Assembly: GCA_900316415.1 (NCBI GenBank)
Contig: ONCV01000002.1
Location: 43,211 to 107,210 of the forward strand
Length of the DNA stretch: 64,000 bases
Direction of reading: 5' to 3'
Source of the DNA: an uncultured Eubacteriales bacterium
GTDB taxonomy: Bacteria; Bacillota; Clostridia; Christensenellales; Aristaeellaceae
The position numbers and the translations under genes were made by a program. The first letter of the stretch is position 1; each line of letters begins with the position of its first letter. Below are positions 59,485 to 64,000 of this stretch, in pieces. The notes under the pieces are model-generated. The model made no database searches. It had not been told where the DNA came from and worked only from the letters and a program-made list of their open reading frames with translations.

Positions 59485-61920
59485 TTATTTCATGGCCTGC
59501 GTCCGCGCCCAGCCCGCGTCAATCGAGTTCTGCTGGGAGGTGGCATAGGGGCCGATGGCCTCCACCTGTTCCTGCGTCCGGGGGAAGTGCAGGCAGCTGT
59601 GCCCCGTGAAATTGTTGTCCGTGATATGCTGCACGCTGTGGGGCTGGGAGTGGGTGGACGCCATGTAAATGCTTCCGTCCGCGAAGATGACCCAGACCGG
59701 CTGTGGATTCCAGGTGTTTCCGCCGAAGTCCCGCTCCAGCTTCGCCGTATCCGACGCCGTCAGAGGCTCATAGTCCGCGTGGGCGCCGACGGAGAAAATG
59801 TGCACCTGCCAGGAGATCCCGCTGGCGAAATCATACACCGTGGCGTAGGGATACTTCTTGCAGACCGCCTTTACCGTCGTATACCAGTTGGCATACTGTA
59901 CGCGGGAGGCGGAGGGCGCCTGGGTGATGGCGGTCGCCACCTTCACCGGCGCTGCCGTGGCCGCGGCCGCCGGGTTGTTTCCCGCGGCGGGCACTGCGCT
60001 GGAGCTGCTCAGCTTCTTCAGCGTTTTGGAGCCCGCCACGCCGTCCACGCCCAGCTTGTTCGCCTTCTGGAAGGCGACCAGCGCCTCGTAGGTCCGGGTG
60101 CCGAAAACGCCGTCGGCCTTGCCGGTCAGATAGCCCAGGCGGATCAGCTGCTCCTGCATGGCCTTCACCGCGTCTCCGCTGGAACCCTTCCGCAGGTTTC
60201 CGTCGTCCGCGGGCGCCGGCGTGGGCGTTGCTGCCGCCTTCGTGCCGGGCTGCGGGGTGGGCGTCGCCGCCGTGACGGACAGCGCATCCGTCGAATACAG
60301 CAGGCTCAGGGTAGCGCTTCCCGCGGTTCCGTCCGCGGTCAGCTGGTTCTTTTTCTGGAAGGCCTTCACGGCCCGCTCCGTGGCGCTGCCGTAATTCCCG
60401 TCCGGCTCACCCGTCAGATAGCCCAGATCAATCAGCTTCTGCTGCATCATGGCCACATCCGCGCTGAGGGTTCCCCGGCGCAGGGTTTCATAGCTCGCCT
60501 CGGAGGGAATGCCGCTCTCCTCATCCCCGGGAACCGGCGTGATCTCCGGCAGGGGCGTGGGGGTCGTTCCCTTCTTCAGAGCCTGATTGCTGAAAAGCAG
60601 TTCGTAGGTTCCCTTGCCGGCTACACCGTCCTCCTCCAGGCCGTTGGCCTTCTGGAAGGCCTTCAGCGCCAGCACGCTCTGGGCGCCGAACTTGCCGTCC
60701 GTCAGCCCCCGGTAATATCCCAGTTCCTTCAGCCGCTTCTGAACGGCCTTGGCATCCGCGCCTTCCGAATCCCGCCGCACGGTGGTCGACGGCGCGGTGT
60801 AGGTGGGTTCCGGCGTCGGGGTCGCGGTGGGCTCCGGCGTCGGCGTCTCATCCGCCGCCAGGACGGACGCGGAGAAGACCGCCTTCTGGGTCGCCGCGCC
60901 GGCAATGCCGTCCGCGGTCAGTCCGTTTTTCTTCTGGAAGGCCTTCACCGCCTGCTGCGTCGCCTTGTCATAGGTCCGGGTCACATCGCCCGTGTAATAC
61001 CCCATCACCTTCAGCTGGGCCTGCAGATCGCCCACCGCGTCTCCGGTGGCGTTCAGCCGCATGGTCGCCCCTTCCGCCGGGCTCAGCACGGTCACCTTCC
61101 GGGCCTCGCCGTCCGCGCCCTTCGGCTTTCCGGAATACAGGAACGCCTGGATATTGGCGTCCATGATTCCCGTGGTCGGATAATCATTCGCCTGCTGCAG
61201 CAGCAGAACGGCGTTCTCCGTTGCCGCGCCGAATTTTCCGTCCGCCTTTCCCTTCAGGTATCCCAGTTCGATCAGCGCCTCCTGCAGCGCCTTGACGTCC
61301 GCGCCTTCGCTTCCCTTCTGCAGAATCTGATACTGGGCCGCGCTTTCCTCCGGGCTCAGGCTCGGCACGGGGGAGGGCGTGGCGGTCGCCCGGACGCGCT
61401 TGACCTCCTTCAGGACGATGTATTCATTCTTCACGAAGCCGGAGACACCCTTGTATTCCACCTCGGCCCAGGTGCCGCTGTTGGAGAGCACCGAAATATC
61501 CGCCCCCTGCGGAATCTTCTTCAGCAGGGTGCTGCGGAGGGATTTGCTCTCCCGCAGGTTCACGCTTTCGCGGGTCACGGTTTCATAGGGATAGCTGCTG
61601 ACCACCTCCATGGGCTCCGCCGTCACCTGGACGATGGCGTCCTTGTCCGTGTTCACATACGCCTCGGCCACGTATCCCTTCTGGCCGTCATATTTCACCA
61701 GATAAAAGCTGCCGCTCTTCTCCAGCACCTCGATGGACGCGCCGGCAGGAAGGTTGTCCAGCACCGTGGACGTTCCGGACGCGCTCTTCCGCAGGCGAAC
61801 CGAATCCGTCGTTGTGGTCTGGAAAGGATAGCTCAGCGCGGCCATCGCCATGGCACAGCTCAGCACCAGCAGCACCGTGATCAGGCATCCTCGCTGAATT
61901 CTTTTTCTCCAAGCGGACAT
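59485..61920 (-). CDS. Secreted protein with 2 SH3 domains, 5 peptidoglycan-binding repeats and a C-terminal GHSCLHF domain
   Basis: An 811-residue exported protein. Leader 1-28; two SH3_3 domains (about 35-90 and 110-170); five PG_binding_1 repeats (about 195-265, 285-350, 385-450, 490-550, 590-650), each with the LxxLGYLxGxxDGxFGxxTxxAVxxFQ pattern, joined by TPTPEPT-type linkers; and a C-terminal domain (680-811). The last domain contains WQVHIFSVGAHADYEP and HITDNNFTGHSCLHF, with Cys 776. The TGHSCLH block recalls the (S/T)HGCxR motif of YkuD L,D-transpeptidases, but the rest is distinct, so I call it a putative cell-wall enzyme. Confidence 0.88.
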   Translation of the reverse strand: MSAWRKRIQRGCLITVLLVLSCAMAMAALSYPFQTTTTDSVRLRKSASGTSTVLDNLPAGASIEVLEKSGSFYLVKYDGQKGYVAEAYVNTDKDAIVQVTAEPMEVVSSYPYETVTRESVNLRESKSLRSTLLKKIPQGADISVLSNSGTWAEVEYKGVSGFVKNEYIVLKEVKRVRATATPSPVPSLSPEESAAQYQILQKGSEGADVKALQEALIELGYLKGKADGKFGAATENAVLLLQQANDYPTTGIMDANIQAFLYSGKPKGADGEARKVTVLSPAEGATMRLNATGDAVGDLQAQLKVMGYYTGDVTRTYDKATQQAVKAFQKKNGLTADGIAGAATQKAVFSASVLAADETPTPEPTATPTPEPTYTAPSTTVRRDSEGADAKAVQKRLKELGYYRGLTDGKFGAQSVLALKAFQKANGLEEDGVAGKGTYELLFSNQALKKGTTPTPLPEITPVPGDEESGIPSEASYETLRRGTLSADVAMMQQKLIDLGYLTGEPDGNYGSATERAVKAFQKKNQLTADGTAGSATLSLLYSTDALSVTAATPTPQPGTKAAATPTPAPADDGNLRKGSSGDAVKAMQEQLIRLGYLTGKADGVFGTRTYEALVAFQKANKLGVDGVAGSKTLKKLSSSSAVPAAGNNPAAAATAAPVKVATAITQAPSASRVQYANWYTTVKAVCKKYPYATVYDFASGISWQVHIFSVGAHADYEPLTASDTAKLERDFGGNTWNPQPVWVIFADGSIYMASTHSQPHSVQHITDNNFTGHSCLHFPRTQEQVEAIGPYATSQQNSIDAGWARTQAMK

Positions 61921-62060
61921 TTCTCTTCCCTCCCCGGTTTTCTATCCCATCGGAAACGGCGCCGGCCGATCCTTCCCCGCGTCAGCCGCCGCAAAAGCCG
62001 CCCGCGGACACGGCTCGCCCTCCGGACAAAAATCCCGTTCACAAACCGATACACAGTGCC

Positions 62061-62089
62061 ATTGTAAGCGACTGTTTCAAATTTGTCAA
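62061..62089 (-). promoter_or_regulatory. Sigma-A promoter of the peptidoglycan-binding protein gene
   Basis: TTGACA, 17 bp, TACAAT on the minus strand, about 140 bp before the ATG. AT-rich DNA upstream (62090-62130) may act as an UP element. Confidence 0.85.
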
Positions 62090-62188
62090 CGGGATTTTCA
62101 TAATTTTGTAATATTTTTGTGATGAATCGTGCCGGGTGACTGCCCTGGTCGGATTCAGCGGCGTTTTCCCCCTCCGGCGCGGCCCGCG

Positions 62189-62845
62189 TCAGACCGGACC
62201 GCCCAGTTTTTCCAGGGCCCGGAGCGCCGCCTCCTGCTCCGCGTGCTTCTTCGTATGCCCCTCGCCGGTGGCCAGGGCCTCGCCGCCGCGGTAAACCGTT
62301 GCCTGGAACCGGGGCGCATGGGCCGGGCCGGACTGCCCGGTGATCCGGTATTCCGGCGGCTCTCCTCCGCCCCGCTGCAGCAGCTCCTGCAGGGCGCCCT
62401 TGCTGTCCTGGGTCGGGCGCTGCACGTCTTCGGGGCCGGGCCAGCACCGGTCCATGACGCCCCGGGCAGCCTCCATGCCCCCGTCCAGATACACCGCCGC
62501 CAGGATCGCCTCCATGGCGTCGCACAGGACGCTGGGCTTTTCCCTGCCGCCGGTCAGGGCTTCCCCCTTGTCCATGATCAGCGCCTCGCCGACGCCGAGG
62601 CCCCGGGCCACCTGGCTCAGGGCCGCCTCGCAGACCAGCAGGGCCCGCAGATGGGTCAGGCTTCCCTCCCGGTCCTCCGGATACTCCCGGAACAGCTTAT
62701 CGCTCATCAGGTACTGGAGAACCGCGTCCCCCAGGAATTCCAGGCGCTGATTGTCCTTTTTTCCCATGGAGGGATGGGTCAGGGCCCGCTGCAGCAGATC
62801 CCGGTTCCGGAACCGGTACCCGAGCGCTTCCTCCAGCTGCATCAT
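62189..62845 (-). CDS. rnc: Ribonuclease III
   Basis: A 218-residue RNase III, which cuts double-stranded RNA, including rRNA precursors. The catalytic signature NQRLEFLGDAVL (32-43) holds E36 and D40, and DAMEAILAAVYLDGG holds the second acidic pair. The dsRNA-binding domain (about 150-218) has GALQELLQRGG and the basic GHTKKHAEQEAALRAL helix. The start overlaps the acpP stop by 4 bp (ATGA), so translation is coupled. Confidence 0.96.
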   Translation of the reverse strand: MMQLEEALGYRFRNRDLLQRALTHPSMGKKDNQRLEFLGDAVLQYLMSDKLFREYPEDREGSLTHLRALLVCEAALSQVARGLGVGEALIMDKGEALTGGREKPSVLCDAMEAILAAVYLDGGMEAARGVMDRCWPGPEDVQRPTQDSKGALQELLQRGGGEPPEYRITGQSGPAHAPRFQATVYRGGEALATGEGHTKKHAEQEAALRALEKLGGPV

Positions 62846-63072
62846 TTCTTCATGCTGTCGATGTACTTCACCACATCGCCCACGGTCTTCAGCTTCATGA
62901 TCTGATCGTCCTCCACGGTGATGCCGAACTGGTCCTCCAGATCCATGATCATCACCATGATGTTGGCGGAATCGGCCTTCAGATCCTCCACCAGGCGGGT
63001 CTCCTCCGTAATGCTGGACGCGTCGGCGCGCAGCTGGGAAGCGATCATTTCCTTCACGGTATCGAATGTCAT
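62842..63072 (-). CDS. acpP: Acyl carrier protein
   Basis: A 76-residue acyl carrier protein for fatty-acid synthesis. The phosphopantetheine Ser is S35 in LKADSANIM, a variant of the usual DSLD (LD replaced by AN). Acidic helix II and the VEDDQIMKLKTVGDVVKYI ending fit the family. The ATG at 63072 follows GGAGG by 9 bp. It lies between plsX and rnc, a common arrangement, though fabD/fabG/fabF are missing from between them. Confidence 0.92.
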   Translation of the reverse strand: MTFDTVKEMIASQLRADASSITEETRLVEDLKADSANIMVMIMDLEDQFGITVEDDQIMKLKTVGDVVKYIDSMKK

Positions 63073-63190
63073 CCTGAGTTCCTCCTCTTTCTTCCTTCTG
63101 ATTGAAATGCCGGCGGATTTCCCGGGGGAACCGCCGGGTATGTCTTCGGCCGGAGCGGAAGCCCCGCCGCAGATCATCCGTTTTTCCGGG

Positions 63191-64000
63191 TCACTCCCGG
63201 GGCGCCATCGCCTTCACGCCTTCGCTGATCGTTTCCACGACCCGGCCGCGAATCATTTTCCGGCACTGGCCGATGGCGCTGGCAAAGGCATGGGCGTTGC
63301 TGGATCCATGGGCCTTCACCACCGCGCCCTGCACGCCCAGCAGCGGCGCGCCGCCGATCTCCGTGTAATCCATCAGCTTTTTCACGCGGCGGAAGGCCGG
63401 CTTTCCGATCAGTCCGGACAGCTTGCCCCGCAGGTCCGCCATCATTTCCTTTTTGATGATGCCCATCAGGGTGCCGGCCACGCCTTCCATGAACTTCAGC
63501 ACCAGGTTGCCGCTGAAGCCGTCCGCCACCAGCACGTCCGCCTGATCCCCGGTGATGTCCCGGGCTTCCACATTGCCGACAAAATGATAGGGCGCCTGCT
63601 CCATCAGCGGATAGGTGGCCTTCACCAGCGCATTGCCCTTTTCCGCCTCCGCGCCGATATTGATCAGGCCGATCCGGGGCTTCTCCATCCCCATGACGCC
63701 CCGCATGTACGCGTCGCCCATCAGGCCGAACTGCACCAGGTACTCGGGCTTGCAGTCCACGTTCGCCCCGCAGTCGATCAGCATGAAGTGCCCCTTGCCA
63801 TTGGGCATCAGGGGCGCCAGGGCGGGCCGCTCGATGCCGGGAATCCTGCCCAGGCGGAACATGCCGCCCGCCAGCACCGCGCCGGTGCTTCCGGCGGACA
63901 CGAATCCGTCGCAGGATCCGTCCCGCACCGCCAGCATGCCCTTTACCGTGGCGCTGTTCGTCTTTTTCCGAACGCCCATCACCGGGCTCTCATGATTGGT
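63191..64000 (-). CDS. plsX: Phosphate acyltransferase PlsX (N-terminus outside window)
   Basis: Residues from about the middle to the C-terminus of PlsX, which makes acyl-phosphate from acyl-ACP for phospholipid synthesis. Visible motifs are NHESPVMGVRKK, DGFVSAGSTGAVLAGG, MLIDCGANVDCKPEYLVQFG, ARDITGDQADVLVADGFSGN and the C-terminal GGAPLLGVQGAVVKAHGSS. 118 bp separate it from acpP. The gene continues beyond position 64000. Confidence 0.95.
   Translation of the reverse strand, partial: TNHESPVMGVRKKTNSATVKGMLAVRDGSCDGFVSAGSTGAVLAGGMFRLGRIPGIERPALAPLMPNGKGHFMLIDCGANVDCKPEYLVQFGLMGDAYMRGVMGMEKPRIGLINIGAEAEKGNALVKATYPLMEQAPYHFVGNVEARDITGDQADVLVADGFSGNLVLKFMEGVAGTLMGIIKKEMMADLRGKLSGLIGKPAFRRVKKLMDYTEIGGAPLLGVQGAVVKAHGSSNAHAFASAIGQCRKMIRGRVVETISEGVKAMAPRE

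Noticed and set aside
59900..61350. Long-range direct repeats
   Set aside because: They are peptidoglycan-binding protein repeats with codon-level divergence, not a mobile or regulatory element.

Overview
The window reads as chromosomal DNA of a GC-rich, anaerobic member of the Bacillota (Clostridia-like, probably gut or rumen). The pointers are an oxygen-labile radical-SAM sulfatase maturase, SBP/permease sugar importers without their own ATPase, a THF riboswitch with an ECF folate S component, long-form HPF, AsnA, a SpoIIE/RsbW-type pair and many L,D-transpeptidase and peptidoglycan-binding wall proteins. Most genes lie on the minus strand. Perfect or near-perfect sigma-A promoters (TTGACA, 17 bp, TATAAT) are common. 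No rRNA, CRISPR array, insertion sequence or prophage was seen, and there is one tRNA. The genus cannot be fixed from the sequence.

Layout: 1-1081 is a partial MrfA/YprA-like helicase, followed by a secreted phosphodiester glycosidase and a small unknown gene. 3023-8814 is a minus-strand operon: AEC carrier, DUF2156 protein, MATE transporter fused to an RsbW-like ATPase domain, SpoIIE phosphatase and RsbW-like kinase. 9176-20433 is a sulfated-glycan locus: anSME maturase (plus strand), and on the minus strand an SBP, two permeases, three sulfatases, a ROK repressor and a TauE/SafE exporter. None of the sulfatases has a signal peptide, so the sulfated sugar is probably imported intact, desulfated in the cytosol, and the sulfur anion exported. 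20775-24101 is a second SBP/permease operon with a consensus promoter and TTAAC-type operator repeats.

24102-31433 is a mixed region: an undivided larC, an esterase, a P-loop kinase, a butanol-dehydrogenase stub, an FMN hydroxyacid-oxidase-like enzyme, a glutaredoxin-like protein, MsrA (followed by a possible MsrB relic), tRNA-Ala(GGC), and folT under a THF riboswitch. 31458-37608 holds a MacB/FtsX-like ABC exporter with a very large external domain, an acidic secreted protein and a Suv3-like RNA helicase. 37626-41871 is potDCBA; its PotA carries two Ig-like repeats inserted near the C-terminus. An aquaporin follows.

42818-64000 is housekeeping and envelope, all on the minus strand: NlpC/P60-like hydrolase, HPF, RluD-type pseudouridine synthase, LspA, RfbD, aspartokinase, Mfd, Pth, an Lgt-like protein, CapA-like protein, a second phosphodiester glycosidase, AsnA, L,D-transpeptidase, a five-repeat peptidoglycan-binding protein, RNase III, ACP and PlsX (cut by the window end).

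The points most worth a second look are the partner-switching/MATE-ATPase operon, the cytosolic sulfatase operon, PotA with surface-protein-like Ig repeats, three solute-binding proteins without lipoboxes beside an Lgt-like protein lacking the usual histidine, and three apparent gene relics.
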